Part shown: positions 9,184-19,287 of the stretch, in pieces
How positions within the stretch are numbered: the stretch's first letter is position 1
How the letters are laid out: each line of letters begins with the position of its first letter
Source: Sphingomonadales bacterium
Lineage (GTDB): Bacteria; Pseudomonadota; Alphaproteobacteria; Sphingomonadales; Sphingomonadaceae
DNA: 64,000 nt
NCBI GenBank assembly: GCA_027491235.1
Contig: JAIXWO010000022.1
Span: forward strand, 496,001 to 560,000
Direction: 5' to 3'
The notes under the pieces: generated by a model
Database searches by the model: none
What the model was told of the DNA's origin: nothing
The model's input: the letters and a program-made list of their open reading frames with translations, nothing else
Translations under genes and position numbers: made by a program

Positions 9184-10046
9184 GCAATATCGACGCGGTT
9201 CTTGGATTTACAATTCCCGGACGTAATGCGCGCGGTCGTGTTGTGCGTTTGGGGCCAGTGCTCGAGTCCATTCTCGCAGCACACGGCTATCCTCCCGCGA
9301 TTGAGCGACTGCTCTCCGATGCGCTGGTTTTGACAGCATTGCTTGGCACCACCCTGCATGAAGGGGATGGGCAGATGACGATGCAGGCGCAAACTAAGGG
9401 CGGCGCTGTCGATCTGCTTGTGTGTGATTACCGCAATGGGGAATTGCGGGGCTATGTGAAGCATGACCCGGCGAAAATTCCTGATCTGCCGCACGAACCA
9501 GATATGCAGACGTTGTTTGGCGAAGGTTATCTTGCTGTGACGTTTGATCAGGCGGTGACGGGTGAGCGTTATCAGGGGATCGTTCCCATTGAGGGGAAGT
9601 CTCTTTCGGATTCGATTGAGACCTATTTCGCCCAGTCCGAACAAATCCCCAGCCTTGTCCGAACCGCGCTTTCGGGGGAAATTGCGGGCGGGTTGATTGT
9701 GCAGCATTTGCCGGAAGGAGAAGTCGGGCGCGAACGGCTCCACGTCCGGACAGACCACCCCGAATGGGAACATGTTCTGGCACTGGCCCATACCATTACC
9801 GGTGAAGAGCTGACGGACTTGGACCTGCCTTTTGAAGACATTGTCTGGCGGCTGTTCAACGAAGAGCCGGAAATCCGCATCCTCCCGTCCACGCCGCTGA
9901 CCAAGGGGTGCCGTTGCGATGGTGAGCATGTCCGTTCTGTGATCATGCAGTTTCCCGAAGACCAGCGGGCAGAGATGGCGGACGCCGCTGGTCTGGTGAA
10001 TGTTGATTGCGCCTTTTGCTCCAAGATATTTGCTGTCAGCATCTAG
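9180..10046 (+). CDS. hslO: Redox-regulated chaperone Hsp33
   Basis: Cytosolic holdase activated by oxidation. 288 residues. The C-terminal zinc switch is intact: CRC ([10 protein letters not shown]) and CAFC ([10 protein letters not shown]), matching the CXC-X(n)-CXXC pattern that binds zinc when reduced. The N-terminal substrate domain shows the GGGLIVQ-like segment as [13 protein letters not shown] 9180 overlaps the argF stop. The pairing of argF with hslO is a common sphingomonad arrangement rather than a functional pathway. Confidence 0.95.
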   Translation: MSNIDAVLGFTIPGRNARGRVVRLGPVLESILAAHGYPPAIERLLSDALVLTALLGTTLHEGDGQMTMQAQTKGGAVDLLVCDYRNGELRGYVKHDPAKIPDLPHEPDMQTLFGEGYLAVTFDQAVTGERYQGIVPIEGKSLSDSIETYFAQSEQIPSLVRTALSGEIAGGLIVQHLPEGEVGRERLHVRTDHPEWEHVLALAHTITGEELTDLDLPFEDIVWRLFNEEPEIRILPSTPLTKGCRCDGEHVRSVIMQFPEDQRAEMADAAGLVNVDCAFCSKIFAVSI

Positions 10047-10167
10047 GCGGCATGGCGAGGCCGGTTGCTTGAGCTTGGCCACACTCTTGTAGTATTTTTC
10101 CAATACAGGGCCATATTTGTGGCGCAATCCTCGTCCAGAGACATGTTTTTAGGCAGGGGGCACGGAA

Positions 10168-10647
10168 TTGAAGGCGAAGTACGTATTCGCAGTTCTCTTC
10201 ACTGCGGGAGCATTTGTCGGCTCGACACCCAATGTCGGCGTGGCAGCGCCGGGAGCACCCAATGTGCCTATCAAGGCGCTGTCGACCATTCAGCCAGGCC
10301 TTTGGGACATCCGTTCCCGCGATAATCCGGATGCCAACCGCAGCTTCTGCATATCGGACCCCAAAATTCTGCTTCAGCTAAGGCACCCTAACAACGTTTG
10401 CACTCGCTTTGTCATCGCGGATGACGCGGATGAGGCGACTGTCCAATATTCCTGCGCTGCTAGCGGTAACGGGCGGACGACAGTTCGCGTCGAAACGCCG
10501 CGTCTGGTTCAAATTGATACGCAGGGGATCGCGGATCAATCGCCCTTTGCCTTTTCCGCCGAGGCCCGACGTGTTGGGAACTGTGCTGCCAGTTCGCCGG
10601 GTGTGGCGTCGCGAAAGCCTCCTAAGCCGCGGTTAGGCATCCGTTAA
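10168..10647 (+). CDS. Secreted protein, DUF3617-like
   Basis: A 159-residue protein with an N-terminal signal peptide (FAVLFTAGAFVGS, cleavage probably after VGVAA near residue 27). The mature part has IQPGLWDIRS, a Cys in FCISDP, a second in NVCTRF, a third in YSCAASG and a fourth in GNCA, suggesting two disulfides. The PGLW...C pattern resembles the DUF3617 family of small exported proteins of unknown function. The start is TTG 10168 after a weak purine-rich site (CAGGGGG). The C-terminal 20 residues are basic and probably disordered. Function not known. Confidence 0.72.
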   Translation: MKAKYVFAVLFTAGAFVGSTPNVGVAAPGAPNVPIKALSTIQPGLWDIRSRDNPDANRSFCISDPKILLQLRHPNNVCTRFVIADDADEATVQYSCAASGNGRTTVRVETPRLVQIDTQGIADQSPFAFSAEARRVGNCAASSPGVASRKPPKPRLGIR

Positions 10648-10720
10648 CCTTAATCGGTTAGTCCGGTTCTCGAAGTTCTCATGGTGAACTTCCTCTCCCT
10701 AATGTGAAGTGAAACTCACA

Positions 10721-10748
10721 GGGCCACCCTCGGGTGGCCCTCTTCTTT
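10721..10748 (+). terminator. Intrinsic terminator upstream of queC
   Basis: GGGCCACC (10721-10728), loop CTCG, GGTGGCCC (10733-10740), then TCTTCTTT. It ends the DUF3617-like transcript, and queC-queE begin 60 bases later. No preQ1-type pseudoknot is evident between this hairpin and queC. Confidence 0.78.
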
Positions 10749-10807
10749 TGTGCGGCTGGATTAGGCTTGCGCTTGAAAGACGGGTCGGGTCGGCCTAGCT
10801 GCGCGGA

Positions 10808-11512
10808 ATGACGTTTCCCAAGGCACCTGAAGGCGGCGCGCTGGTCGCGCTGATATCCGGCGGACTCGATTCGCTTGTCGTCGCGGCCATGGCGAAGGCC
10901 GCCGGTTGGCGCCTGTTCGCACTGACAATCGACTATAACCAGCGCCACCGGATTGAGCTTCAGGCAGCCGCGCGCGTCGCCGAAGCCTTGGGTGCCGAAC
11001 GGCATGTGGTGTTGCCGCTTGATCTGACGCAGTTCGGCGGCTCGGCGTTGACCGATGGCGGCATCTCTGTGCCAAAGGGTGGAGTGGAGCCCGGCATCCC
11101 AATTACCTATGTGCCCGCGCGCAATACGATCTTCCTCTCCCTTTGCCTTGGCTGGGCGGAAGCGGTCGGCGCGCGCGACATCGCGATTGGGGTCAATGCC
11201 CTCGATTATTCGGGCTATCCGGACTGTCGGGCGGAATTCATTGAAGCCTTTCAGGCGATGGCCAATTTGGCGACCAAGGCCGGCGTCGAAGGCGATCCAT
11301 TCCGCGTTCATACCCCGCTTGTGCACATGACGAAGGCCGATATCGTGACTGCGGGAACAGACCTTGGCATCAACCTTGGGATGAGCTGGTCTTGCTACGA
11401 TCCGACGGATGATTTTCGGCATTGTGGCCAGTGCGACAGCTGCCGCCTGCGCCAAAAGGGGTTTGACGACGCAGGCGTCGCGGACCCAACGGATTATGCG
11501 GCGCGCCCATGA
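10808..11512 (+). CDS. queC: 7-cyano-7-deazaguanine (preQ0) synthase
   Basis: ATP-dependent conversion of 7-carboxy-7-deazaguanine to preQ0, the precursor of queuosine in tRNA. 234 residues. N-terminal PP-loop ALISGGLDS (SGGXDS motif), then TIDYNQRH. The C-terminal zinc-binding cysteines are C in MSWSCYDP and CGQCDSC. ATGA overlap with queE links the two steps of the same pathway. queD and queF are not in the window. Confidence 0.96.
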   Translation: MTFPKAPEGGALVALISGGLDSLVVAAMAKAAGWRLFALTIDYNQRHRIELQAAARVAEALGAERHVVLPLDLTQFGGSALTDGGISVPKGGVEPGIPITYVPARNTIFLSLCLGWAEAVGARDIAIGVNALDYSGYPDCRAEFIEAFQAMANLATKAGVEGDPFRVHTPLVHMTKADIVTAGTDLGINLGMSWSCYDPTDDFRHCGQCDSCRLRQKGFDDAGVADPTDYAARP

Positions 11513-12144
11513 CCTATTCGGTCAAAGAAATTTTCCTGACATTGCAGGGGGAGGGCGCACAAGCGGGCCGTAGAGCGGTGTTCATGCGCTTTTCCGGCTG
11601 CAATTTGTGGTCCGGGCGGGAACAGGACCGGGCAACGGCAATCTGCCAGTTCTGTGACACCGACTTTGTTGGCACCGACGGAGAGGGCGGCGGCAAGTTT
11701 GCAACGCCAGAGGCGCTTGCTGATGCTGTGGCGGCCACTTGGGGTGCGGGTGTCAGCGGCACGCCTTATGTCGTCATCACCGGCGGGGAGCCGATGCTCC
11801 AGTTGGACGAAGCATTAGTCCACGCGCTGCATGACCGGCATTTTGAGATTGGCGTGGAAAGCAATGGCACGCTCCCGGCAACGCCCGGCATCGATTGGCT
11901 GTGCATCAGCCCTAAGGCCGGCAGTGAGGTTGTTCAGCGGCAAGGCAATGAGCTGAAGCTGGTCTGGCCACAACCGGGCAGCGACTGGGCCGCTATGGAA
12001 GGCTGGGCGTTCGACCATTTCCTTATTCAGCCGATGGATAGCGCGTCGCGTGACGCAAACCTGAAGGCGTCCATCGATTTCGTGATGGATCATCCGCGCT
12101 GGCGGCTTTCGCTTCAGACACACAAGGCACTTGGACTGCCCTAA
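11509..12144 (+). CDS. queE: 7-carboxy-7-deazaguanine synthase (radical SAM)
   Basis: Ring-contracting radical SAM enzyme that makes 7-carboxy-7-deazaguanine from 6-carboxy-tetrahydropterin. 211 residues. The cluster-binding motif has the spacing CX14CX2C (GCNLW...ICQFC), the proteobacterial QueE variant rather than the canonical CX3CX2[10 protein letters not shown] near the N-terminus and TGGEPMLQ are the other family motifs. The start overlaps queC by 4 nt. Confidence 0.95.
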   Translation: MTYSVKEIFLTLQGEGAQAGRRAVFMRFSGCNLWSGREQDRATAICQFCDTDFVGTDGEGGGKFATPEALADAVAATWGAGVSGTPYVVITGGEPMLQLDEALVHALHDRHFEIGVESNGTLPATPGIDWLCISPKAGSEVVQRQGNELKLVWPQPGSDWAAMEGWAFDHFLIQPMDSASRDANLKASIDFVMDHPRWRLSLQTHKALGLP

Positions 12145-12158
12145 ATTGGCCGAAAGGC

Positions 12159-12279
12159 TTGCATTGTAGGGAAAGTCGAGTTAAGCGCGCCGCCTCAATC
12201 CCGCATGGGAGGCACATAAACCGGTGCGGAGCGATGCTCCGTTCTCGCCTCTCAGTGGACCAACCGGAAGGATATATCC
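12159..12279 (+). promoter_or_regulatory. rpsB promoter candidate and structured leader
   Basis: Candidate -35 TTGCAT (12159-12164), 16 bases, -10 TTAAGC (12181-12186). The leader of about 90 nt holds the hairpin CGGAGC-GAT-GCTCCG (12227-12241) and the palindrome GGATATATCC (12270-12279), which covers the ribosome site of rpsB. Such leaders can mediate S2 autoregulation; here that is an inference. Confidence 0.35.
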
Positions 12280-12281
12280 CT

Positions 12282-13040
12282 ATGGCAGCTCCTACTGTCA
12301 CTATGCACCAATTGCTTGAAGCAGGCGCACATTTTGGCCACCAGACACACCGCTGGAACCCGAAGATGAAGCCTTACATCTTTGGCGATCGCAATGGCGT
12401 GCACATTCTAGATCTCTCGCAGTCCGTTCCGCTGTTCGCGCGCGCCCTCGACTTCGTGTCGCAGACGGCAGCTCGTGGCGGCAAGGTTCTGTTCGTCGGC
12501 ACCAAGCGCCAGGCGCAGGGTCCGATTGCTGATGCGGCCCGCGCTTCGGGTCAACACTTCGTGAACCACCGCTGGCTCGGTGGCATGCTGACCAACTGGA
12601 AGACCATTTCCGGTTCGATCAAGCGCCTCAAGACCATGGAAGAAACGCTTTCGGGTGACACCTCTGGTTTCACCAAGAAGGAAGTTCTTCAGATGACGCG
12701 TGAGCGCGACAAGCTTGAGCTTTCGCTCGGCGGTATCCGCGACATGGGCGGCGTTCCCGACGTTATGTTCGTGATCGACGCCAACAAGGAAGAGCTGGCG
12801 ATCAAGGAAGCCAACGTTCTTGGTATTCCGGTTGTTGCCATTCTCGATTCTAACGTGTCGCCTGACGGCATCGCTTTCCCGGTTCCGGGCAATGACGACG
12901 CCAGCCGCGCCATCCGTCTTTACTGCGATGCCATTGCAACGGCTGCGACCCGTGGTGGTCAGCAGGGTGCTGCATCGCGTGGTGTCGATCTTGGCGCGAT
13001 GGATGAGCCACCGGCCGAAGCCGTCCTCGCCGACGCCTGA
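12282..13040 (+). CDS. rpsB: 30S ribosomal protein S2
   Basis: Small-subunit protein needed for S1 binding. 252 residues. Family marks: [51 protein letters not shown] and [13 protein letters not shown]. The start is ATG 12282 with AAGGA nine bases before; the upstream frame from 12159 is leader. It begins the long rpsB-tsf-pyrH-frr-uppS-cdsA-dxr-rseP-bamA-skp-fabZ block. Confidence 0.97.
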   Translation: MAAPTVTMHQLLEAGAHFGHQTHRWNPKMKPYIFGDRNGVHILDLSQSVPLFARALDFVSQTAARGGKVLFVGTKRQAQGPIADAARASGQHFVNHRWLGGMLTNWKTISGSIKRLKTMEETLSGDTSGFTKKEVLQMTRERDKLELSLGGIRDMGGVPDVMFVIDANKEELAIKEANVLGIPVVAILDSNVSPDGIAFPVPGNDDASRAIRLYCDAIATAATRGGQQGAASRGVDLGAMDEPPAEAVLADA

Positions 13041-13051
13041 TCTGTTTTGTC

Positions 13052-13120
13052 ATTCCCGTGAAAGCGGGAATCCGTAACGCGCCCATTGTGGCGCTTGAAG
13101 GGCCCCCGCTACGGCGGGGG
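13052..13120. repeat. Three small palindromes between rpsB and tsf
   Basis: ATTCCCG/CGGGAAT (13052-13058 and 13065-13071), GCGCC/GGCGC (13079-13083 and 13090-13094), and CCCCCGC-TACG-GCGGGGG (13103-13120). The first and third modules look like the short dispersed palindromic units common in sphingomonad intergenic DNA. Transcribed, they fold into three consecutive hairpins with no T-run. Confidence 0.6.
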
Positions 13121-13152
13121 TGACGCCATCTAAAACCGAAAGGATAAAAGAC

Positions 13153-14076
13153 ATGGCAGAAATTACTGCTTCGATGGTCAAGGACCTGCGCGATAAATCC
13201 GGCGCAGGCATGATGGACTGCAAAAAGGCGCTTTCTGAAGCCAATGGCGACATGGAAGCCGCTGTTGACTGGCTGCGTGCCAAGGGTCTTGCCACCGCCT
13301 CTAAGAAGTCGAGCCGCACGGCCGCCGAAGGTCTTGTTGGCGTTGCAGTCAACGGCACGGTTGGTGCGGCAGTTGAAGTGAACTCCGAAACCGACTTCGT
13401 CGCGAAGAACGATCAGTTCCAGGATTTCGTCCGCAACGTGACCGAAATTGCACTTGCGAACGGCGATGATGTCGAAGCGCTTGCCGGTGCGGCTTACCCC
13501 GCTGGCGGCACTGTCGCTGAAAAGCTGACGAGCAACATCGCGACGATTGGTGAAAACCAGACGCTGCGCCGTGCCAAGGTGCTTAAGGTCGAACAGGGTG
13601 CGATCGTTGCCTATGTTCACAACGCTGTGGCGACAGGCCTTGGCAAGATCGGCGTTCTCGTGGCGCTCGAAAGTGCGGCACCTGCTGACAAGCTCGAAGC
13701 CCTTGGTAAGCAGCTCGCCATGCATGTGGCAGCGGCTTTCCCGCTCGCGCTCGACGAAAGTGGCATTCCTGCTGATGTCATCGACCGTGAACGCAAGATT
13801 GCTCAGGAAAAGGCAGCCGAAAGCGGCAAGCCGGCTGACGTGATCGCCAAGATGGTCGACGGCGGCGTTGCGAAGTTCGTTAAGGAAAACGCACTGCTGA
13901 ACCAGCTGTTCGTGATGGACGGCAAGACCAAGATTTCGGACGTCGTTGCCGCTGCAGGCAAGGACGCCGGTTCGCCGATCACGCTGACGGATTATGTCCG
14001 CTTCCAGCTCGGCGAAGGCATTGAGAAGGTTGAAAGCGATTTCGCAGCAGAAGTTGCTGCGGCTGCGGGCCTTTAA
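13153..14076 (+). CDS. tsf: Translation elongation factor Ts
   Basis: Guanine-nucleotide exchange factor for EF-Tu. 307 residues. N-terminal UBA-like region [19 protein letters not shown], then the Tu-contact motif ETDFVAKND (family TDFVA). ATG 13153 is preceded by AAAGGATAAA; the frame from 13120 starts inside a palindrome and is rejected. Same operon as rpsB, separated from it by three hairpins that might lower readthrough. Confidence 0.97.
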   Translation: MAEITASMVKDLRDKSGAGMMDCKKALSEANGDMEAAVDWLRAKGLATASKKSSRTAAEGLVGVAVNGTVGAAVEVNSETDFVAKNDQFQDFVRNVTEIALANGDDVEALAGAAYPAGGTVAEKLTSNIATIGENQTLRRAKVLKVEQGAIVAYVHNAVATGLGKIGVLVALESAAPADKLEALGKQLAMHVAAAFPLALDESGIPADVIDRERKIAQEKAAESGKPADVIAKMVDGGVAKFVKENALLNQLFVMDGKTKISDVVAAAGKDAGSPITLTDYVRFQLGEGIEKVESDFAAEVAAAAGL

Positions 14077-14093
14077 GTCCAACGCTTGGCAAG

Positions 14094-14121
14094 GGCGCGC
14101 ACCCGCATTAGGGTGCGCGCC
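14094..14121 (+). terminator. Strong hairpin after tsf
   Basis: A perfect 11-bp stem, GGCGCGCACCC (14094-14104) with GGGTGCGCGCC (14111-14121), loop GCATTA. It lacks a T-run, so it may terminate only partly or mark a processing or pause point between rpsB-tsf and the pyrH part of the block. Confidence 0.55.
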
Positions 14122-14162
14122 ACGCTATTTGTCCGCTTGGTTTTAGAAAGATTTATCCGCCC

Positions 14163-14885
14163 ATGACGCGCCCCGGCTTCAAACGCATTCTCCTGAAGCT
14201 GTCCGGTGAAGTGTTGATGGGGGATCAGGGCTTTGGCATCCAGCCAGAGACCGTTGCCCGCATGGCGCAGGAAGTGAAGGCGGCCAAGGACGCCGGCTTT
14301 GAAATCTGCCTCGTTATTGGTGGCGGCAATATTTTCCGCGGTATGGCAGGCGCTGCCAAGGGCATGGACCGAGCGCAGGCCGACTATATGGGCATGCTGG
14401 CGACGATCATGAACGCGCTGGCGATGCAGAATGCGCTGGAACAAATCGGTGTTGACACCCGCGTCCAATCCGCGATCCAGATGGATCAGGTCTGTGAGCC
14501 GGTTATCCGCCGCCGTGCAGAGCGCCACATTGAAAAAGGCCGCGTCGTCATCTTCGCAGCTGGTGTTGGCAGCCCCTATTTCACCACCGACTCCGGCGCT
14601 GCATTGCGCGCTGCCGAGATGAAGTGCGATGCCTTGTTTAAGGGCACAAGCGTCGACGGTGTTTATGATGCAGACCCCAAGCTGGTCCCGACGGCGACGC
14701 GCTACGAAAGCCTGAGTTTCGACACCGTGTTGTCGGACAATCTGAAGGTCATGGACGCGAGCGCGGTCGCACTGTGCCGCGATAACAATATTCCGATCGT
14801 TGTGTTTTCGATCCGCGAGGACGGCAATCTTGCCCGCGTCCTTGCCGGAGAGGGAACGGCGACAATCGTCACAAACAAAAATTGA
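14163..14885 (+). CDS. pyrH: Uridylate kinase
   Basis: Phosphorylates UMP to UDP; hexameric amino-acid-kinase-fold enzyme of pyrimidine synthesis. 240 residues. Motifs: [12 protein letters not shown] at the N-terminus, [10 protein letters not shown], and [12 protein letters not shown], followed by DGVYDADPK. It is 12 nt upstream of frr, the usual pyrH-frr pair. Confidence 0.97.
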   Translation: MTRPGFKRILLKLSGEVLMGDQGFGIQPETVARMAQEVKAAKDAGFEICLVIGGGNIFRGMAGAAKGMDRAQADYMGMLATIMNALAMQNALEQIGVDTRVQSAIQMDQVCEPVIRRRAERHIEKGRVVIFAAGVGSPYFTTDSGAALRAAEMKCDALFKGTSVDGVYDADPKLVPTATRYESLSFDTVLSDNLKVMDASAVALCRDNNIPIVVFSIREDGNLARVLAGEGTATIVTNKN

Positions 14886-14897
14886 GGGAGCAGGACT

Positions 14898-15455
14898 ATG
14901 CCATCCTATGACAAGGCCGATATTGAACGTCGCATGCACGGGGCTCTGGAGTCGCTGAAGAGCGATCTCGGCGGTCTCCGCACGGGCCGCGCCAACACAA
15001 CGCTGCTCGACCCCATTCAGGTTGAAGTTTATGGCGCCAATATGCCGCTCAATCAGGTTGCCACGGTGTCTGCGCCCGAGCCCCGCATGTTGTCGGTTCA
15101 GGTCTGGGATAAGTCGAACGTCACGCCCGTTGAAAAGGCGATCCGGAATGCCGGGCTCGGTATCAACCCGATTACAGACGGCCAGAACATCCGCCTGCCG
15201 ATCCCGGACATGACCGAGGACCGCCGCAAGGAACTGGCCAAGCTTGCGCACCAATATGCGGAAAAGGCGAAGATTGCTGTCCGCAACGTGCGTCGCGACG
15301 GTAACGACGCGCTGAAGGCGGACGAGAAGAAGAAAGAAATCAGTGAAGACGATCGCAAGCGTCTGGAAACGGAAGTCCAGAAGCTGACGGATGCGACCAT
15401 TTCTGAAATTGATGCGGCACTCGGTTCGAAGGAAAAGGAAATCCTCACCAAGTGA
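14898..15455 (+). CDS. frr: Ribosome recycling factor
   Basis: Splits post-termination ribosomes together with EF-G. 185 residues, full length. Family marks: [14 protein letters not shown], the central [33 protein letters not shown] good ribosome site (GGGAGCAGG) lies before ATG 14898. The stop overlaps the uppS GTG start by 4 nt. Confidence 0.97.
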   Translation: MPSYDKADIERRMHGALESLKSDLGGLRTGRANTTLLDPIQVEVYGANMPLNQVATVSAPEPRMLSVQVWDKSNVTPVEKAIRNAGLGINPITDGQNIRLPIPDMTEDRRKELAKLAHQYAEKAKIAVRNVRRDGNDALKADEKKKEISEDDRKRLETEVQKLTDATISEIDAALGSKEKEILTK

Positions 15456-16192
15456 GTGGTGCCTCGGCTCCTGCGGCTGCGGCAGGGCAGGGTGGCAGCG
15501 TCCCCCGGCATGTCGCGATCATTATGGACGGCAATGGTCGATGGGCCAAGCGTCGGCTTTTGCCGCGCATTGCCGGCCACCGTAAGGGCATTGAGGCTGC
15601 AAAGGCCGTTGTTCGGGCGGCAGGGGACCTCGGCATCGAGGTTCTCACACTCTACGCCTTTTCGACTGAGAATTGGCGTCGCCCGGCCGATGAAGTCAGC
15701 GATCTCATGGGCCTGCTTCGGAAGTTCATCGTCGATGATATTGATGAACTGGCCGCGAATGGCGTGCGTCTGCGGATCATCGGGGATTATCAGGCGCTGA
15801 AGCCCGATCTTGTGAAGCTGATCGACGACGCGATGGCGCGGACGGCGTCGAATAGCCGGACAACGCTTGTTATCGCGCTCAACTATGGCTCACAGGCCGA
15901 AATTGCCCGGGCCGCCCGTCAGCTGGCCGCTAAAGTGGCCGGAGCTGGAATGTCCCTTGACGCGATAACGCCGGAAGCTCTTGAGGCAGAACTCTATACT
16001 GCAGATGTTCCCGCGCCTGATCTTGTGATCCGGACCTCAGGGGAGCAGCGGCTGTCCAACTTTCTTCTTTGGCAGGCGGCTTATGCCGAACTTATGTTCG
16101 TAGACACATTGTGGCCCGACTTCGGAAAGGCCGAACTTGCCGCCGCCATTGCCGGATTTGGGGAGCGCGAACGGCGCTTTGGTGGTCTGTGA
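15452..16192 (+). CDS. uppS: Isoprenyl (undecaprenyl) diphosphate synthase
   Basis: Cis-prenyltransferase that builds the C55 carrier for peptidoglycan and other glycans. 246 residues. Catalytic [11 protein letters not shown] with the essential Asp, the GH(R/K)KG motif as [20 protein letters not shown], and the C-terminal [15 protein letters not shown] and FVDTLWPDF. The GTG start adds about 15 low-complexity residues before the conserved [13 protein letters not shown]; the overlap with frr supports it. Confidence 0.95.
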   Translation: MSGASAPAAAAGQGGSVPRHVAIIMDGNGRWAKRRLLPRIAGHRKGIEAAKAVVRAAGDLGIEVLTLYAFSTENWRRPADEVSDLMGLLRKFIVDDIDELAANGVRLRIIGDYQALKPDLVKLIDDAMARTASNSRTTLVIALNYGSQAEIARAARQLAAKVAGAGMSLDAITPEALEAELYTADVPAPDLVIRTSGEQRLSNFLLWQAAYAELMFVDTLWPDFGKAELAAAIAGFGERERRFGGL

Positions 16193-16947
16193 CGCCAGAA
16201 CTCGTCCAACGTGTCACGGTTGGTATCTTCCTCATCATTGTGGCCGTGCTGGAGCTCTGGCTCGGCGGAAGCGCGCTTTGGGTGCTGGCCACGGTTGCTG
16301 CACTGATCATGGGTGGCGAGTGGGCCGGCCTCACACGCGCTGACGATAAGCGTCGATTTATACAATATGCCCTGTGTATTCCCCTCGCGCTCATGTCTCC
16401 GCTGGCAGCCGGTCCCAGCTTATTGGCGATGGCCGCCATTGCAGGTGCGACAGTTTTCACCCTGATTGTTACGCGCAATCGCTGGCTGGCGGCGGGGATC
16501 CCCTATGTGGCCCTGCCCATCATGGCGCTGCTCTGGATCCGCATGCAGGACAATGGATTGCTGCTGGCCTTTTGGGCGCTCTCGCTCGTTTGGGCGACTG
16601 ATATTGGGGCGTTCTTTGCGGGCCGGAACTTCGGTGGTCCAAAAGTGGCTCCGGCCATAAGCCCGAATAAAACTTGGTCAGGCCTCATTGGCGGCATGAT
16701 CGCGGCCTTGCTGCTCGGCTGGGGGCTGACAAGCTATTATGATCTACCGTTCCAGCTGGCGATGGCCAGCCCCGGCCTCGCTCTGTTGGCTCAAGTCGGC
16801 GATTTCTTTGAAAGCTGGATGAAGCGCAGGGCAGGGGTTAAGGACAGCGGCACGATCCTTCCCGGTCATGGTGGTGTGCTTGATCGGCTGGATGGCGTCG
16901 TGACGTCATTGCCAGTGGCTGCTCTCCTCATTTGGCACCTTGGTTAG
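16189..16947 (+). CDS. cdsA: Phosphatidate cytidylyltransferase
   Basis: Integral membrane enzyme making CDP-diacylglycerol, the branch point for phosphatidylglycerol and phosphatidylethanolamine. 252 residues with about seven membrane segments. The family signature is intact: WMKRRAGVKDSG...PGHGGVLDRLDG. Upstream PNKTWSGLIGG is also conserved. GTG 16189 overlaps the uppS stop; the longer frame from 16069 lies inside uppS and is rejected. Confidence 0.94.
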   Translation: MTPELVQRVTVGIFLIIVAVLELWLGGSALWVLATVAALIMGGEWAGLTRADDKRRFIQYALCIPLALMSPLAAGPSLLAMAAIAGATVFTLIVTRNRWLAAGIPYVALPIMALLWIRMQDNGLLLAFWALSLVWATDIGAFFAGRNFGGPKVAPAISPNKTWSGLIGGMIAALLLGWGLTSYYDLPFQLAMASPGLALLAQVGDFFESWMKRRAGVKDSGTILPGHGGVLDRLDGVVTSLPVAALLIWHLG

Positions 16948-16956
16948 GGTGCTGCC

Positions 16957-18114
16957 GTGAAGACGGTCTCCATCCTTGGTGCGACAGGCTCTATTGGCCA
17001 GTCCACGCTGGACCTCGTACAACGCGCGCCTGAGGCTTATCAGGTGCTCGCGCTGACGGCGGCGAAGGATGTCGAAGGGTTGGCGGCCGCCGCTAGGGCG
17101 ACCAATGCCAAGCTTGCAGTTATTGCTGACGAAACGCTCTATGATGCTCTGAAGACCGCACTTTCCGGAACCAACATCGGCGTTGCTGCGGGACCTCAGG
17201 CGCTGGTTGAGGCCGCCAAGCTTGAGGCGGATTGGACAATGGCCGCAATCGTCGGCTGTGCGGGCCTCGCGCCGACGCTGGCCGCGCTGGAGACCGGCAA
17301 AACGGTCGCTCTGGCCAACAAGGAGGCGCTCGTTTCCGCAGGTGATCTGATGCTCGCGGTCGCGCGGCGCACAGGCGCAACGCTCTTGCCGACCGACAGT
17401 GAGCATAATGCGGTCTTTCAATGCCTCGATCAGTCAGCGCCAAAAGGTGTTGCCAAGATCATCCTGACAGCCAGTGGCGGGCCGTTCCGCACCTGGACGA
17501 AGGCACAGATGCAGGCCGCACAGCCGGAACAGGCGTTAAAGCATCCCAATTGGGCCATGGGCGCCAAGATAACGATCGACAGCGCTACCATGTTCAACAA
17601 GGGGCTTGAACTGATCGAGGCGCATTATCTGTTCGATATGCCCGCGGACCGGCTGGAAGTGATCTTCCATCCTCAATCGGTGATCCATTCCATGGTCGAA
17701 TATGTTGATGGGTCCGTGCTCGCACAGATGGGCGCACCGGACATGCGTATTCCCATCGCGCATTGCCTCGCCTGGCCGGAACGGATTGATACGCCGGTGG
17801 CGCGCCTGAACCTTGCAGAGGTCGCGAAGCTCGAATTTGAGGCCCCCGATGAAGTCCGTTTTCCAGCCCTGCGTCTGGCCCGCGAGGCCATGGTTGAAGG
17901 GGGTGCAAAGCCTGCCATTCTCAATGCGGCAAATGAGATGGCCGTCGCAGCCTTTCTGGAACGGCGGATCGCATTTACGGACATCGCAGTGATTGTGGAA
18001 TCTGTCCTGCACGCCTATGACGCTGCGGCGCCGTCAACCATCTCCGATGTTCTGGAGATCGACGGTGAGGCTCGGCGCTTGGCCGCGCGTAGCATGGAGG
18101 CCTTACCCGCATGA
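16957..18114 (+). CDS. dxr: 1-deoxy-D-xylulose 5-phosphate reductoisomerase
   Basis: NADPH-dependent second step of the MEP isoprenoid pathway (DXP to MEP). 385 residues. N-terminal GATGSIGQSTLDL nucleotide fold, ALANKEALVSAG, the catalytic/metal motif PTDSEHNAVFQ, and the flexible loop HPNWAMGAKITIDSATMFNKG. The start is GTG 16957. The fused IspDF of the same pathway is encoded about 29 kb away at 46743-47888. Confidence 0.97.
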   Translation: MKTVSILGATGSIGQSTLDLVQRAPEAYQVLALTAAKDVEGLAAAARATNAKLAVIADETLYDALKTALSGTNIGVAAGPQALVEAAKLEADWTMAAIVGCAGLAPTLAALETGKTVALANKEALVSAGDLMLAVARRTGATLLPTDSEHNAVFQCLDQSAPKGVAKIILTASGGPFRTWTKAQMQAAQPEQALKHPNWAMGAKITIDSATMFNKGLELIEAHYLFDMPADRLEVIFHPQSVIHSMVEYVDGSVLAQMGAPDMRIPIAHCLAWPERIDTPVARLNLAEVAKLEFEAPDEVRFPALRLAREAMVEGGAKPAILNAANEMAVAAFLERRIAFTDIAVIVESVLHAYDAAAPSTISDVLEIDGEARRLAARSMEALPA

Positions 18115-19244
18115 TGGAATCGCCCGGACTTCTCTGGACGATTGCGTGCTTCATTCTCGTCATCGGGCCGCTCGTCTTCATTCATGAAATGGGGCATTTC
18201 CTTGCGGCGCGTTGGTGTGGCGTGCAGGTCGAAGTCTTCTCTATTGGCTTTGGACGTGAGGTGGTCGGCTGGACAGACCGCCATGGCACACGCTGGAAAA
18301 TCGCTTGGATGCCTCTTGGTGGCTATGTCCGCTTTGCCGGTGACATGAATGGCGCGAGCATGGAAGACAGCCGTTGGCGGCAGCTTCCGCCGGACGAGCG
18401 GGAGCGCGTATTCCATGCCAAGCCGCTGTGGCAGCGGGCCTTTATCGTTTTTGCCGGACCCCTTGCGAATTTTGTGGCGGCCATTGCCATTTTGGGGACC
18501 TTTGCTGTCGCTTATGGTGAGGGCAAAACGCCGCCGGTTATCGAAATTCTGCAGCCCGGATCACCCGCGGACAAGGCTGGCCTTCGCGTCGGAGACCGCA
18601 TCGTCCAGATCAACAACCGGTCGGTGGAGAGCTTTGACGAGATTTACCCGATCATTCAGGATCGTCCCGGCGAGAAGCTCGCCCTGACACTGGAACGCGC
18701 CGGAAGCACGTTAGATCTCGCGGTCACGCCCAGCACTGTTGTTGAGCGGGATCGGTTTGGTAATGTGTATCGGATCGGACGCATCGGTATTGGATCGACA
18801 TCGACACGCGTGATTGAGCCTGTCCCGCTGTACAAGGCGCCGATCGTCGCGGTGCAACAGACCGCGTCGATTTTGGAACGCATGGTCAACGGCATTTGGC
18901 AGCTTATCACAGGGCGGCGGTCCGTTGAGGAACTTGGTGGGCCCATTAAGATTGCTCAAATTTCAGGACAAGCCGCAACATTAGGCTGGCAGGAGTTTGT
19001 TTATCTGGTCGCTTTGATCTCGATTAATTTAGGGTTCATCAACCTGTTGCCAGTGCCAATGCTTGATGGCGGACATCTCAGCTTCTATGCGGTTGAAGCC
19101 ATTCAGCGGCGGCCTGTCAGTCCGAAAACGATGGAACTCGCTTTCCGGTCGGGTATGTACGTTCTGCTGGCGTTGATGGTTTTTGTGACGCTGAACGATC
19201 TTGGGTCGCTTGGGCTCTGGCGACTGGCCGGTTTGGACGGATGA
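18111..19244 (+). CDS. rseP: Site-2 membrane protease RseP
   Basis: Intramembrane zinc metalloprotease that cleaves anti-sigma factors and signal-peptide remnants. 377 residues. HEMGH (residues 25-29, HExxH zinc site) lies in the first membrane segment, one PDZ domain follows (IEILQPGSPADKAGLRVGDRIVQI, about residues 145-200), and the third zinc ligand is in the PVPMLDGGHL motif near residue 317. E. coli RseP has two PDZ domains; here only one is obvious. ATGA overlap with dxr. Confidence 0.95.
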   Translation: MMESPGLLWTIACFILVIGPLVFIHEMGHFLAARWCGVQVEVFSIGFGREVVGWTDRHGTRWKIAWMPLGGYVRFAGDMNGASMEDSRWRQLPPDERERVFHAKPLWQRAFIVFAGPLANFVAAIAILGTFAVAYGEGKTPPVIEILQPGSPADKAGLRVGDRIVQINNRSVESFDEIYPIIQDRPGEKLALTLERAGSTLDLAVTPSTVVERDRFGNVYRIGRIGIGSTSTRVIEPVPLYKAPIVAVQQTASILERMVNGIWQLITGRRSVEELGGPIKIAQISGQAATLGWQEFVYLVALISINLGFINLLPVPMLDGGHLSFYAVEAIQRRPVSPKTMELAFRSGMYVLLALMVFVTLNDLGSLGLWRLAGLDG

Positions 19245-19287
19245 AATTGCAGGTTTCCTGCTTCGAATTTTTGGTGAGAGAGAGCGC

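Noticed and set aside
8883-10127. A 414-codon minus-strand frame opposite argF and hslO
   Set aside because: Antisense to two well-supported genes, no ribosome site and no family resemblance.
10748-10807. preQ1 riboswitch ahead of queC
   Set aside because: Only 60 bases are available after the terminator and I see no preQ1-type pseudoknot elements.
12850-14082. A 410-codon open frame on the minus strand through rpsB and tsf
   Set aside because: It is the complement of two certain genes, has no family features, and crosses the palindromic intergenic region.
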